Translations under genes and position numbers: made by a program
The notes under the pieces: generated by a model
What the model was told of the DNA's origin: nothing
Database searches by the model: none
What the model saw: only the letters and a program-made list of their open reading frames with translations
In this document: piece by piece, positions 8,209-17,987 of the stretch
How positions within the stretch are numbered: the stretch's first letter is position 1
Layout of the letters: each line of letters begins with the position of its first letter
Assembly: GCF_003467445.1 (NCBI RefSeq)
Contig: NZ_QSGS01000001.1
Coordinates: 124,001 to 188,000 of the forward strand
Direction: 5' to 3'
Length of the DNA: 64,000 nucleotides
Source: Exiguobacterium sp. AM39-5BH
GTDB lineage: Bacteria > Bacillota > Bacilli > Exiguobacteriales > Exiguobacteriaceae

Positions 8209-10626
8209 TTAGGCGCCGTCTGCAGCTTCGGCGTCTTCTTTCTTCTTGTCTTCCTCAGCCTTTTTCTCAGCTTCAGCTTTCTTCTTGTCAGCTTCCGCTT
8301 TTTTCTTCGCTTCAGCCTCAGCTTTTGCTTTAGCGTCTGCCTCTGCTTCCGCCTCTTGTTTCTTCTCTTCAGCTTCTTCTTTCTTCTTCGCTTCTTCATC
8401 TGCTTTTTTCTTCGCTTCTTCCGCTTTCTTCTTCTCTTCGACTTTTTTCTTCTCAGAGAATGAGCCGGTGTCGTTGAAGTCAGCTGCTGAAACGCTAGAA
8501 GGTTGAGTGAAGCGAGTTCCAGTGTTGAAGATTTCAGGCTTATCAGCATACACGCGGTTAGCCGTTTGAGACCAGATGCGTTGTGTACGTTGATAGTACT
8601 GCCCTACTTCCCAATTATTTTCTAGTTCACCAAACTGAGAGTCAAATCCTGACCAGACAGCAAGCGTGACGCTCGGAGTCGAACCGACCAAATACGAGTC
8701 TCGTCGATTGTTAGTCGTACCGGTTTTACCCATCCAGTCGCCAGGAACATTCAGCAGCGAGTTGGCATATGTCGCCGTTCCAGATGAATAAACGTCTCGG
8801 AGCATATCGATAATGAGATAAGAGGTACGATCTGTATAGATGCGTTTTTTCTTCGTTTGTTTCTCGAAGATCGTTTCACCATTGTACTCGATTCGTTCGA
8901 TAAAGTATGGTTCGACATGTTCGCCATAGTTCGCGAGCATTGCGTAAGCTGAAGCCAAATTGACCGGACTCACTTCTCCAGTTCCTAACGCCATGGCTGA
9001 CGCTGTTCGGTTCGCTTCAGACACTTCTATACCCATGTCGACGAGTTTTTGCGTATCAGCTGGCTTTTGGTTACGCTCTTCATAAATCTTAACGGCAGGG
9101 ACGTTGAGGGAACGTTTCAGCGCTTCACGTGCTGTGACAGCACCGTTGTGCGTTCGACTTTCGTTCAATACTTCCTTTTTTGGTTGCCCTGGACCGGTGA
9201 ACTTATAAAAGTACTGTTCGTCCAAAATGGTCGTCTCCGGCGTGATCATACGAGCTTCAATCGCATTCGCATAGACGAGAATTGGTTTTGCTGTCGATCC
9301 AATTTGACGTTCCATGCGCATAGCACGGTTCACATCATCCGTCTTTCCATTGATATAACGTCCGCCGACAAAACCGAGGATGCGCCCCGTTTTATTATCG
9401 AGCATGACCGCGGCCGTTTGTTCTGGTAAGTTGCGATCTTCTTCTGCGATATATTGGTTCGGCGCAAAATTGTTTGCATTTTTAGCAGGCTGTTGCATTG
9501 CCTCGTGAACTTCTTTATCAAGCGTCAAATGAATTTTAAAGCCACCTTGTCGCAACATATTATGGGCGCGTTTGGCATAGGTCGAGCGAATCGTATCCTG
9601 TTCTTCTGCTTTAAGGTCTGACAACACAATCCCGTCTTGTTGAAGAAGATAATCAGCAACGATTTGTCGTGATTGAAGTTCTGCTTCGTCGACGACGTAC
9701 GGATAACGGTCACGCGGCTTCGATTGTGTTTTCATGAAGTCTTGCGTGATGTCGTAGTTATAGGCCGCATCGTAGTCTTTTTTCGAGATTTTCCCGGCAA
9801 CGTACATGCGGTTCAGGACCGTCTTCATCCGATTGATGGACGGGGACACGTCTTCTTTAATGACCCCACCTTGATAATACGGTGTGTACAAGAACGGGTT
9901 TTTCGGAATCCCAGCGAGGAAGGCAGCTTGTGGCAAGGTTAACTTTTCAGCTGATGTATTGAACACGCCACGAGCGGCCGCTTCAATCCCTGAGATGTTG
10001 CGTCCCATCGAGTTTCGTCCGAACGAGACGACGTTCAAGTATGCGTTTAAAATCTCATCTTTGTTCATCGCTTTCTCGAGTCGAAGGGCGAGCAAAATCT
10101 CTTTCGCTTTTCGTTCAAACGAGACTTCATTCGTCAACATTTGGTTTTTGATAAGCTGTTGTGTCAGCGTCGACCCACCGGTTCGGTCTTCAGACCCCGT
10201 TGCTTCTTGTAAGATGGCACGTAGTGTCGCTTTCGGAACAACGCCATCGTGTTCGTAAAATTCAACGTCCTCAGTGGCAAGTAACGCATCGACAACGAAC
10301 GGAGAGACTTTATCGACGGCGACGGGAACGCGTACTTCATCCGTTGTATAGTTCCCGATCCGTTCACCGCTTCCGAAATAAATATCGGAGGTCGATGAGT
10401 ATGTGTTGATTTGCGATGTCATCGTCTTATATGTGGGTGCCGGCATATCCTTGACGAGGGAAGCAAAATAACCTGCTCCGATCCCGGCGCCTAAAAATCC
10501 AATGAGCACGACAGAAATGATAGTGATGAGCAGGACGTTCCATGACACATCATAAAACACATTGGCATAACGACGGGCTTTCAAGGACTTTGGTTGGTTC
10601 CATATGTCTTGAATCTTTTGCAGCAT
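8209..10626 (-). CDS. Class A penicillin-binding protein (transglycosylase/transpeptidase)
   Basis: Polymerises and cross-links peptidoglycan at the outer membrane face. About 805 residues from the ATG at 10626 (AAGGAGGC before it). One membrane anchor at about 30-58; glycosyltransferase family 51 domain with EDVEFYEHDGV and GGSTLTQQLIKNQM; transpeptidase domain with GSTAKP (active Ser about residue 444), SLN and KTGTT (about 634). The last 80 residues are an unusual run of Lys, Glu and Ala (KKAEEAKKKADEEAKKK pattern). Which PBP1 subgroup it belongs to cannot be settled by eye. Confidence 0.93.
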   Translation of the reverse strand: MLQKIQDIWNQPKSLKARRYANVFYDVSWNVLLITIISVVLIGFLGAGIGAGYFASLVKDMPAPTYKTMTSQINTYSSTSDIYFGSGERIGNYTTDEVRVPVAVDKVSPFVVDALLATEDVEFYEHDGVVPKATLRAILQEATGSEDRTGGSTLTQQLIKNQMLTNEVSFERKAKEILLALRLEKAMNKDEILNAYLNVVSFGRNSMGRNISGIEAAARGVFNTSAEKLTLPQAAFLAGIPKNPFLYTPYYQGGVIKEDVSPSINRMKTVLNRMYVAGKISKKDYDAAYNYDITQDFMKTQSKPRDRYPYVVDEAELQSRQIVADYLLQQDGIVLSDLKAEEQDTIRSTYAKRAHNMLRQGGFKIHLTLDKEVHEAMQQPAKNANNFAPNQYIAEEDRNLPEQTAAVMLDNKTGRILGFVGGRYINGKTDDVNRAMRMERQIGSTAKPILVYANAIEARMITPETTILDEQYFYKFTGPGQPKKEVLNESRTHNGAVTAREALKRSLNVPAVKIYEERNQKPADTQKLVDMGIEVSEANRTASAMALGTGEVSPVNLASAYAMLANYGEHVEPYFIERIEYNGETIFEKQTKKKRIYTDRTSYLIIDMLRDVYSSGTATYANSLLNVPGDWMGKTGTTNNRRDSYLVGSTPSVTLAVWSGFDSQFGELENNWEVGQYYQRTQRIWSQTANRVYADKPEIFNTGTRFTQPSSVSAADFNDTGSFSEKKKVEEKKKAEEAKKKADEEAKKKEEAEEKKQEAEAEADAKAKAEAEAKKKAEADKKKAEAEKKAEEDKKKEDAEAADGA

Positions 10627-10675
10627 GACAGCCTCCTTAATATGGTGTAAAACTATTTTGGCCAGTAATATATAT

Positions 10676-10684
10676 ACGATTATA
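10676..10684 (-). promoter_or_regulatory. Promoter candidate for the penicillin-binding protein gene
   Basis: Minus-strand extended -10 TGNTATAAT (read as TGCTATAAT), TATAAT at 10684-10679, about 53 bases before the start codon; no clear -35. Confidence 0.4.
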
Positions 10685-10745
10685 GCACAAGTCATTGCCG
10701 ACCTTCCTCTCAATCCACTAGGGGATGCAAGTTTCCATCTTTCGG

Positions 10746-10773
10746 TTGACAATTTGGAAATGGAACTTATAAA
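10746..10773 (+). promoter_or_regulatory. Promoter for tyrS
   Basis: TTGACA (10746-10751), 16-base spacer, TATAAA (10768-10773), preceding the T-box leader. Confidence 0.65.
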
Positions 10774-10799
10774 ATGTAAAGCATAGTCCATATACAAAG

Positions 10800-11018
10800 A
10801 CGCTATGAAAAAAACGAAGTAGTCAATTGACCGCTTGTCCAGAAAGCTAGTGGGTGCTGTGAACTAGCCAATGTCAATCGATGAATTACATTTTTGGAGC
10901 GTGCCGTTTGGCCGGGTCGAGACCGTTATATCTCGCTTTAAGTGGCCACGACTGTGGCAATTAGGGTGGTACCGCGGAATCTCCGTCCCTTCTCATTATG
11001 AGAAGGGACGTTTTTTTT
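10800..11018 (+). promoter_or_regulatory. T-box riboswitch (tRNA-Tyr) upstream of tyrS
   Basis: Senses uncharged tRNA-Tyr and allows read-through into tyrS. The T-box sequence AGGGTGGTACCGCGG is at 10963-10977; the terminator stem GTCCCTTCTCA/TGAGAAGGGAC at 10985-11009 is followed by GTTTTTTT. The specifier codon is TAC (Tyr) at 10887-10889 in the context GAATTACAT. The 5' limit is approximate. This fills most of the 416-base gap between the divergent genes. Confidence 0.92.
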
Positions 11019-11042
11019 ATGTCAATCGAAGGAGTGGAAAAC

Positions 11043-12290
11043 ATGGAATTATTGAAGGATTTAGAATTTCGAGGACTCGTCAACCAAATGACGGATGAAG
11101 CAGGCTTGGCTGAACAACTGAACAAGCCGACGACATTATACACGGGGTTTGATCCGACGGCGGACTCGCTCCATATCGGGCACTTACTCCCGATTTTAAC
11201 GCTCAAACGTTTCCAGGAGGCGGGGCATCACGTCATCGCCCTCGTCGGTGGGGCGACCGGAATGATTGGGGACCCGTCTGGTCGTTCAGACGAACGTTCG
11301 CTCAATACGCTCGATACGGTCAAACAGTTCTCAGACCGTATCAAGGATCAATTGAGCCGTTTCCTCCCGCTTGAAGGTGAGAACCCGATTTCAATCCGCA
11401 ACAACTACGAATGGACGGAAGAGTTGTCGATTATCGACTTCTTGCGTGATATCGGGAAACACTTCCCAATCAGCTACATGCTCGCCAAAGACTCGGTCGA
11501 CTCGCGGTTGGAGAACGGAATCTCATACACGGAATTCTCATACATGTTGTTACAATCGTTCGACTTCTTGAAGTTGTACGAAAACGAGAACTGCCGCCTT
11601 CAAGTCGGCGGTAGCGACCAGTGGGGGAACATCACGGCCGGCCTCGAACTGATCCGCCGCTTCGGTCACTCGGAGAAGGCGTTCGGGTTGACGGTGCCGC
11701 TCGTGACGAAGTCGGACGGGCAAAAGTTCGGTAAGACGGCCGGCGGCGCAGTCTGGCTCGATGCTGAGAAGACGACACCGTACGAGTTCTACCAGTTTTG
11801 GATGAATGTCGACGATGCTGATGTCATCAAGTTCATCAAGTACTTTACGTTCATGTCGCATGAAGACATCTTGGCGCTCGAAGCAGAAGTAGCCGCTACA
11901 CCTGAGAAACGTGTTGCCCAACGTCGTCTCGCCGAGGAGATGACGAAACTCGTCCACGGAGAAGCAGGTCTCGACCAAGCGCAACGGATCACGACGGCAT
12001 TTTTCAGTGGTGACTTAAAGACGCTGAAGCCAGAAGATATGGATGCCGCCTTCAAAGGTATGCCACAGTTTGAACTCGACGGCGAGCGCAACATCGTCGA
12101 GTTGCTCGTCGAAGCAAACATCGCGCCATCGAAACGTCAAGCCCGTGAAGACGTGCAAAACGGGGCGATTTACTTGAACGGTGAGCGGGAGCAGTCGCTC
12201 GATAAGACAGTGACACGCGCCGATACGCTCGGTGAGTTCACGATTGTCCGCCGTGGTAAGAAAAAATACTTCGTGATTCGTCACGTCTGA
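11043..12290 (+). CDS. tyrS: Tyrosyl-tRNA synthetase
   Basis: Charges tRNA-Tyr with tyrosine. 415 residues from ATG 11043, preceded by GAAGGAGTGG. Class I Rossmann signature DSLHIGHLLPILTL with the HIGH box, GNITAGLEL, the KMSKS-like KFGKTAGG, and a C-terminal S4-type RNA-binding domain (SKRQAREDVQNGAIYLNGE). Regulated by the T-box leader just upstream. Closed by a strong terminator before the alarmone synthetase gene. Confidence 0.97.
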   Translation: MELLKDLEFRGLVNQMTDEAGLAEQLNKPTTLYTGFDPTADSLHIGHLLPILTLKRFQEAGHHVIALVGGATGMIGDPSGRSDERSLNTLDTVKQFSDRIKDQLSRFLPLEGENPISIRNNYEWTEELSIIDFLRDIGKHFPISYMLAKDSVDSRLENGISYTEFSYMLLQSFDFLKLYENENCRLQVGGSDQWGNITAGLELIRRFGHSEKAFGLTVPLVTKSDGQKFGKTAGGAVWLDAEKTTPYEFYQFWMNVDDADVIKFIKYFTFMSHEDILALEAEVAATPEKRVAQRRLAEEMTKLVHGEAGLDQAQRITTAFFSGDLKTLKPEDMDAAFKGMPQFELDGERNIVELLVEANIAPSKRQAREDVQNGAIYLNGEREQSLDKTVTRADTLGEFTIVRRGKKKYFVIRHV

Positions 12291-12297
12291 TTGCTTG

Positions 12298-12335
12298 GTC
12301 CATGTCCGCGCGTGTCGCGAACATGGACTTTTTTT
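12298..12335 (+). terminator. Terminator after tyrS
   Basis: GTCCATGT...ACATGGAC stem with an inner CGCG/CGCG pairing, followed by seven T. Confidence 0.85.
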
Positions 12336-12400
12336 AGTATCCCAAATCGGATTTGGTCTGCTACGATAGCAAATATAGACGATAAGGAGGAGGCATTCCT

Positions 12401-13027
12401 ATGGAGATCGAAGAATTTTTTGGCGAACAGTTCCATCAATGGCGGGAGCGGTTTCGATACTATGAGATGGCGATCACCGAGCTCGAGAGTGACCTCGGCA
12501 TCATCGACCTAGATTGGCAGACACGGCTCGGCTACTCACCGATTGAACACGTGAAGACGCGAATGAAGACGTTGCCGTCCATCATTCGGAAAATGAATCA
12601 AAAAGAGCTTCCACTTCAAGTAGAAGCCCTATGGGACAATATTTATGATGTGGCTGGAATACGAATTGTCACGAGTTTTCGCGATGACATTTACGCGATT
12701 CTCGATCATTTGAAGAAGCGTGACGATTTACAGATTGATGAGATTAAGGATTATATCAAACATCCGAAACCGAGCGGCTATCGGAGCCTGCATCTGATCG
12801 TCCGGACGAAAGTATATTTGGCGGAACGCGTCATCTGGGTACCGGCCGAGATTCAAATTCGCACGCTCGCCATGGACTTTTGGGCGGCGACGGAACATAA
12901 GCTTCATTATAAATACCAGCACGTCGTCCCGGAGACGTCGAAACTCGAGTTGATTGAGGCGGCGAAGATGGCGGATGCGCTCGATACGCAGATGGGCCGA
13001 ATTCGTGAACAAATTTTAAAGGCATAA
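12401..13027 (+). CDS. Small alarmone synthetase (RelA/SpoT synthetase domain only)
   Basis: Makes (p)ppGpp from ATP and GDP/GTP without a hydrolase domain. 208 residues, the usual size of RelP/RelQ (YwaC/YjbM) proteins. Visible motifs are DIYDVAGIRIV-like DNIYDVAGIRIVTSF, KHPKPSGYRSLHLIV and VPAEIQIRTLAMDFWAATEHK, which bind ATP and guanosine nucleotide. GGAGGAGG is well placed before ATG 12401. The tyrS neighbour recalls ywaC, which lies near tyrZ in B. subtilis, but whether it is RelP- or RelQ-type needs a tree. Confidence 0.92.
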   Translation: MEIEEFFGEQFHQWRERFRYYEMAITELESDLGIIDLDWQTRLGYSPIEHVKTRMKTLPSIIRKMNQKELPLQVEALWDNIYDVAGIRIVTSFRDDIYAILDHLKKRDDLQIDEIKDYIKHPKPSGYRSLHLIVRTKVYLAERVIWVPAEIQIRTLAMDFWAATEHKLHYKYQHVVPETSKLELIEAAKMADALDTQMGRIREQILKA

Positions 13028-13029
13028 AA

Positions 13030-13062
13030 AAATCCCCTTTCCTGCCGAGACAGGGAAGGGGA
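13030..13062 (-). terminator. Terminator after rpsD
   Basis: TCCCCTTTCCTG / CAGGGAAGGGGA stem. Read on the minus strand it is followed by seven T, so it ends rpsD; it also lies directly after the convergent alarmone synthetase gene. Confidence 0.8.
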
Positions 13063-13070
13063 TAAAAGCA

Positions 13071-13670
13071 TTAACGTGAGTAGTACTCGACGATGAGTTG
13101 CTCTTTGATTTGGTCGTTGAGTTCAGCGCGCTCAGGAAGACGTACGAATGTCCCTTCGAGCTTCTCAGCATCGAATGTAACGTAGTCTTTTGTAGCTGGT
13201 GCTACTTCGAGAGCTTCAGCGATCGCTTTGAAGTTTTTAGACTTCTCGCGAACTGAGATGACTTGACCTGGTTTTACACGGTAAGACGCGATGTCTACAC
13301 GTGAACCGTCAACTTGGATGTGACCGTGGTTGACAAGTTGGCGCGCTCCGCGACGTGTGCGAGCGAGACCCATACGGTAAACGAGGTTGTCAAGGCGTGA
13401 CTCGAGCAAGAACATGAAGTTCTCACCGTGGATTCCTTGCATTTTCCCAGCATCGTTGAAGATGCGACGGAATTGCTTCTCGTTGATTCCGTACATGTGA
13501 CGGAGTGCTTGCTTCGCTTGAAGCTGAAGACCGTATTCAGAGAGTTTACGACGACCATTTCCGTGTTGACCTGGTGCGTAAGGACGTTTTGCTAATTCTT
13601 TACCCGTTTCGCTAAGCGAGATGCCTAAGCGACGCGAGAGTTTCCAAGCTGGACCTGTGTAACGAGCCAT
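13071..13670 (-). CDS. rpsD: 30S ribosomal protein S4
   Basis: Primary 16S rRNA-binding protein that starts small-subunit assembly. 199 residues, the normal Bacillus length: N-terminal [19 protein letters not shown], then the S4 RNA-binding domain with [18 protein letters not shown] and [21 protein letters not shown] precedes the ATG. As in Bacillus it is a single-gene unit outside the ribosomal superoperon with a long leader that probably binds S4 itself. Confidence 0.98.
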   Translation of the reverse strand: MARYTGPAWKLSRRLGISLSETGKELAKRPYAPGQHGNGRRKLSEYGLQLQAKQALRHMYGINEKQFRRIFNDAGKMQGIHGENFMFLLESRLDNLVYRMGLARTRRGARQLVNHGHIQVDGSRVDIASYRVKPGQVISVREKSKNFKAIAEALEVAPATKDYVTFDAEKLEGTFVRLPERAELNDQIKEQLIVEYYSR

Positions 13671-13857
13671 GTTTGGACTCCTCCTTGTTGTTCATGTATT
13701 TTGCACAAAAGAACAACGGTGTCAAAGACGGCTGACGCCCCTTTCTAGGTTCAAGCACCTTCACTTGATAGCGAAGCTACGAGATGCTCCTCCGACTCAG
13801 TCGAGGCCCGAAAGGTGGATACGTCTGTCGATGACTGCTATCGTCATTTCATGCACA
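13671..13857 (-). promoter_or_regulatory. rpsD leader RNA (S4 autoregulatory region)
   Basis: A leader of nearly 190 nucleotides separates the promoter from rpsD. In Bacillus S4 binds such a leader and represses translation; the conserved pseudoknot was not folded here, so the assignment rests on length, position and gene. Confidence 0.6.
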
Positions 13858-13863
13858 AAAATC

Positions 13864-13892
13864 AGTATACGACGAAACGATTGGCTTGTCAA
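13864..13892 (-). promoter_or_regulatory. Promoter for rpsD
   Basis: On the minus strand TTGACA (13892-13887), 17-base spacer, TATACT (13869-13864). A near-consensus promoter that directly abuts the stop codon of the upstream gene. Confidence 0.85.
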
Positions 13893-14375
13893 TCAGATGA
13901 AGCGAAGTAATGTCTGACAAAATTGCTCCAACCCTTGACGGTCGACATCCGAGAAGCGATCGAACTCAGGGCTGTCGATATCGAGCACGCCGATGGTCTT
14001 ACCGTCACGGACGAGCGGGACGACGATTTCCGAGTTTGAAGCCGCGTCACAAGCGATATGGCCCGGGAATTGATGGACATCCGCGACGAGTTGCGTTTCT
14101 TGTGTAGAGGCTGCGGTGCCGCAGACGCCTTTGCCGAACGCGATGTGGACACAAGCGGGAAGCCCTTGGAACGGTCCGAGAATGAGGGCGTCTTCACCCT
14201 CTGTTAAATAGAAGCCGACCCAGTTGATGCGGTCAAGGAACTGGTTGAGCAATGCGCTCGCGTTCGATAAGTTGGCCACGCGGTTCGTTTCGCCTTCTAG
14301 AAGTGCGGCGAGTTGTTTATTGAGCAAGACGTATCCAGCGGCCAGGTCGCCTGTATAAGACGTTGTTTGGAACAT
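13893..14375 (-). CDS. ytsP: Free methionine-(R)-sulfoxide reductase (GAF domain, YtsP/fRMsr)
   Basis: Reduces free methionine-R-sulfoxide, protecting against oxidative damage. 160 residues forming one GAF domain, with the fRMsr pattern: INWVGFYLTEG, GPFQGLPACVHIAFGKGVCG holding two of the catalytic cysteines, HIACDAASNSEIVVPL holding the third. AGGAGGG precedes ATG 14375; an upstream in-frame ATG at 14402 lacks a site. It lies immediately upstream of rpsD on the same strand, as ytsP does in Bacillus. Confidence 0.9.
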   Translation of the reverse strand: MFQTTSYTGDLAAGYVLLNKQLAALLEGETNRVANLSNASALLNQFLDRINWVGFYLTEGEDALILGPFQGLPACVHIAFGKGVCGTAASTQETQLVADVHQFPGHIACDAASNSEIVVPLVRDGKTIGVLDIDSPEFDRFSDVDRQGLEQFCQTLLRFI

Positions 14376-14610
14376 ATAATTCCCTCCTATAAATGAATGC
14401 AAGATTGATTAGCATTATGGTACACGCATTTTTTTATTTTGTCTTCCTAAAAGATTTAAGCGAAAATAACATTCTCTCCCTAAACCATTGGAAAACCTAT
14501 GCAAATCATTGGTTCTATAATATGATTAGTATTATCTATACTCATAAAATACTTCATTTATTCAATTAGATATATAAGTCCACGAAAGCGGCTTGGAGGT
14601 TGTGACAGAG

Positions 14611-16340
14611 ATGGATTACGGAATCTATGGAATTTTAATTGGAATCATTATCATCGTATTGGGAGCCATGCTGGGAAACATGCTCGTACGAAGGAATTTT
14701 TACCAAAAAATTGATGATTTAGACATTCGCAAGCAAAGCGTCCTCAGCGCCAGTGTACCGGCCGAACTGCAGAAGTTCAAACAGTGCCGATGGAAGGCGA
14801 GACAAAAGAAAAATTTGAACGTTGGCATCAGTCGTGGGACGAACTTGTCAGCGTACATACGGGACAAATCGATGAGGCACTTTATCATGCCGAAGAAGAT
14901 TTGGACAAGTACCGTTTTCTTAAAGTGAAATCCGATTTGAATGCGACGGAGCAATTGATTGAAGAACTAGAGACGATGGTACACGCCATGCTCGATGAAA
15001 TGCATGAGTTCAATCAGCATTATTCATCTCTTCTTGACATCGTCAAGAAAGACGAAAAAGAGTTATATCAATTCCGAAAAACACTCATCGCTCAAAACAG
15101 TGCGTTCGGTCCGACATACGACCTAGTTGAATCAGAGATTGCGGCAGCTGAAGCGAAGCGGACTGAAATGATCACGTTGAAGCAAGAAGGACAAGTGTCA
15201 GAAGCATATGCCGCCGGTCAACTCTTGTCTGAGAAAGTGACGAAAATTCGTGAACTCGTCGGTGTCATTCCTCAGTTTGTCCGCACGGTGCAGGTCGACT
15301 TAAAACAACAGCTCAACCAATTGCGCTCGGGTCATAAAGAAATGCAAATGGACGGCTATGCGCTTGAACCACTCGGATTAATGGAAGAAATCGAGCAAGC
15401 GGAAGATCGCCGAATGGCACTCATGGACCGAATTGAACGACTTGAATTCGACCATTTTGAGATGGATATGCAACAATTGAGCTCCGATATCGACCAGCTC
15501 TTCGAAGCGTTTCGAACTGAAGTGGATGCGCGTCAATACGTGAAAAAAGAATTTTCGAACGTAAAAGATCGTGATCGTCAGACAAGTGAAGTCATGGCGC
15601 GTCTTCATCAGGAGATGACACGTCTCGTCAGTAATTATGAAATCAATGCGCGGGTAGGGGAAGAGTTTGAACAACTCGAACGGGAACGGGCGTCGCTCAC
15701 CGCGAACGTGCTCGACATTGAACAGGCGCTCGCGGCCCAAATGATTCCGTTCAGCATCATCAAATCGAAGGTTCAAGAAGCGAAACGTTCACTCGATCAG
15801 TTCAGTGCGATGCATGAACGATTCATCGAGAACACGAACTCACTTCGCAAAGAAGAGCTCGAAGTCCGCAACAAACTCGAGTCTTGGAAGAAAGAACTGT
15901 CGGCCCATCGCCGACTCCTTACGAAGAGCGCCATGCCGGTCGTCCCGACGGATTTGACGAATGATATGCGACAATTACAAAAAGGTGTTCAGTCGTTAGA
16001 CGAACAGTTTGGAAAAGCACCGTTCAATATGACGTATATCGTCGGATTGAGCCACGATGTCGAAGAAACGATGGATAACTTCCGCGATCGCGTCAAAGCG
16101 CTATTGCGACAAGTCACTTACGCGGAGCAACTCTTACAGTATGCGAACCGCTATCGCCGGCGTGACAACGAGGTCCATATCGCCTTGACGCTCGCCGAGA
16201 ACAAGTTTTTACATGGAGAGTACGGCACGGCCGTTGAGATTGGGGAACGTGTTCTGGGACGTTTCGATGAAGGGGCGACTCGTGAGATTCGCCAACGTGT
16301 TGAAAAAGGATTGGAACAGCAAGAGCTATTACGAAAATAA
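14611..16340 (+). CDS. ezrA: Septation ring formation regulator EzrA (frame broken near 14783)
   Basis: Membrane-anchored spectrin-like protein that restrains FtsZ ring assembly and links it to wall synthesis. The first frame gives the N-terminal anchor (MDYGIYGILIGIIIIVLGAM) and about 57 residues up to AELQKFKQ; the rest, from VPMEGETKEKFERWHQSWDE, lies one frame on and runs about 518 residues of heptad-rich helix to 16340. The joined product (about 576 residues) has EzrA length and order. One base appears lost at about 14780-14786. GGAGG at 14594-14598 supports ATG 14611 (or GTG 14602). Confidence 0.88.
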
Positions 16341-16350
16341 TGATGCATGA

Positions 16351-16394
16351 AGATTGACGCAAACGGGAATTAACGTAGACGTCAATCTTTTTTG
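16351..16394 (+). terminator. Terminator after ezrA
   Basis: AGATTGACG / CGTCAATCT stem with an 18-base loop, followed by six T. Confidence 0.7.
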
Positions 16395-16414
16395 AATCGA
16401 GGAGGAATTTTCTG

Positions 16415-17986
16415 ATGGGAACGCTATGGGTAAATGGGAAGATTTACACGATGAACAAAGAGCATGAACAGGCTCGAGCCATGTACGTCGAGCACGGCCG
16501 TATTTTAAAGATGGGCGATGAAGGTCACCTTCGTCGTACATACGCCGGAAGAATCAAGCAAATTGTGAACCTTGAAGGGAAAAGCGTATATCCAGCGTTC
16601 ACCGATTCGCACATTCATTTAATCGGGTATGGGGAAGCGCTCGATCGGATCGATGCGACCGAGACAACTGACTTGCAAGTTCTGCTCGAGTCGATGAAGC
16701 AAAAGGGCGGAAACGACGACTGGCTCGTCGCGGAAGGATTTGATGACCGTCTGCTCGGAGCGATGCCGACACGTGAGATGATTGATGCTGTTATCCCGGA
16801 CCGTCCCGTCGTCTTGAAACGGGTCTGTCGCCACGTCGCTGTCGTCAACTCGAAAGGGTTGGAGCGGCTAGGGCTGATTCACCATACCGTCATCGAGGGC
16901 GGAAAGTTAGGGCGCGATGCGGAAGGTAAGTTGAACGGGGTGTTGTACGATGCCGCACTCGATCTGCTTCATAAAGAGCTGGGCGGGAATCGTGAGAAAA
17001 ATGTCGCCTCGCTTCATCGGGCCATCGACTCACTCTTCGCGCATGGCATCGTTGGAGCACATACGGAAGATTTGTTCTATCATGGCGATCCACTGGAGAC
17101 GATTCAGGCTTACGAAGACGTGTTGGCGGACCTTCCGTTCTATGCCCATCTGCTCGTCCATGAACAAGTCGTTGATGAGCTCATCCAACAAGATGCGTTT
17201 GCGAAACGCCCACGCTTTGATTTCGGCGCGATGAAGTTGTTCGTCGACGGGTCGTTCGGAGGGCGGACGGCACTGTTATCACAACCGTATTCAGATGATT
17301 CAGGCCAGCGAGGAATTGAAGTGCATCGCCCGGATCATCTCGAGGCGCTCGTCAAAAAGGCACGTTCCTACGGCATGAACGTGGCGGCCCACGTAATCGG
17401 AGATGCGGCGGCGGATCAGTTTATCACGCTACTCGAGAAATATCCGGCCAAACGTGGGACGCGGGACCGGATCATCCATGCCTCGCTCTTGAACGATGCG
17501 CTGTTGAAACGGATTCAGGCGCTCCCGGCCTTAATCGACGCCCAACCGGTCTTTTTATCAGATGACATGAACTTGTTGTTCGAACGTCTCGGCAACGAGC
17601 GGGTAGATGGCGCCTACCGGTTCAAATCGATGCTCGATACGGGGGCGCTCGTACTTGGAGGTAGCGATGCACCAATTTCTTCAGTCGATGTGAGGAAAGG
17701 ACTATACGCTGCAGTAACTCGTCAATCGTTTGAAGAGTCGGGTGCACTTAATCCATCAGAGCGGCTGTCGATGTACGAGGCACTCCGCAGCTTCACCTAC
17801 GCCCCACGCGTCGCCACGGGCACGCACGGGCGCGACGGGTTATTGATTCAAAGCTATAACGCAACGTTCACGGTATGGGAAGAGGACTTCTTCGAGCTCC
17901 GCGGACGCGATATCCTAGATAACCGTCTCGTCATGACCGTCGTCGATGGGACGCCCGTGTACGAGGCCGACATCGTCCGTGCATAA
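16415..17986 (+). CDS. Amidohydrolase family 3 protein (YtcJ-like)
   Basis: A 523-residue metal-dependent hydrolase of the amidohydrolase superfamily. N-terminal beta-sandwich, then FTDSHIHLIGYGEAL with the H-x-H metal ligands (about residue 66), LFVDGSFGGRTALLSQPY, AAHVIGDAAADQFITLL, IIHASLLNDALLKRI, and GGSDAPISSVDVRKGLYAAV containing the final metal-binding aspartate. The substrate is unknown; relatives hydrolyse amides, formamides or exoenzyme-like substrates. GAGGAGG precedes the ATG. It sits as a single gene between terminators of ezrA and nadK. Confidence 0.88.
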   Translation: MGTLWVNGKIYTMNKEHEQARAMYVEHGRILKMGDEGHLRRTYAGRIKQIVNLEGKSVYPAFTDSHIHLIGYGEALDRIDATETTDLQVLLESMKQKGGNDDWLVAEGFDDRLLGAMPTREMIDAVIPDRPVVLKRVCRHVAVVNSKGLERLGLIHHTVIEGGKLGRDAEGKLNGVLYDAALDLLHKELGGNREKNVASLHRAIDSLFAHGIVGAHTEDLFYHGDPLETIQAYEDVLADLPFYAHLLVHEQVVDELIQQDAFAKRPRFDFGAMKLFVDGSFGGRTALLSQPYSDDSGQRGIEVHRPDHLEALVKKARSYGMNVAAHVIGDAAADQFITLLEKYPAKRGTRDRIIHASLLNDALLKRIQALPALIDAQPVFLSDDMNLLFERLGNERVDGAYRFKSMLDTGALVLGGSDAPISSVDVRKGLYAAVTRQSFEESGALNPSERLSMYEALRSFTYAPRVATGTHGRDGLLIQSYNATFTVWEEDFFELRGRDILDNRLVMTVVDGTPVYEADIVRA

Positions 17987-17987
17987 G

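Noticed and set aside
8094..8549. Overlapping open frames in the Lys/Glu/Ala region of the penicillin-binding protein gene
   Set aside because: Low-complexity shadows produced by AAG/GAA/GCT codon bias; no start signals.
14593..14928. Short independent membrane protein at the ezrA 5' end
   Set aside because: Its first 60 codons are the EzrA anchor; the rest after the frame break is meaningless sequence.
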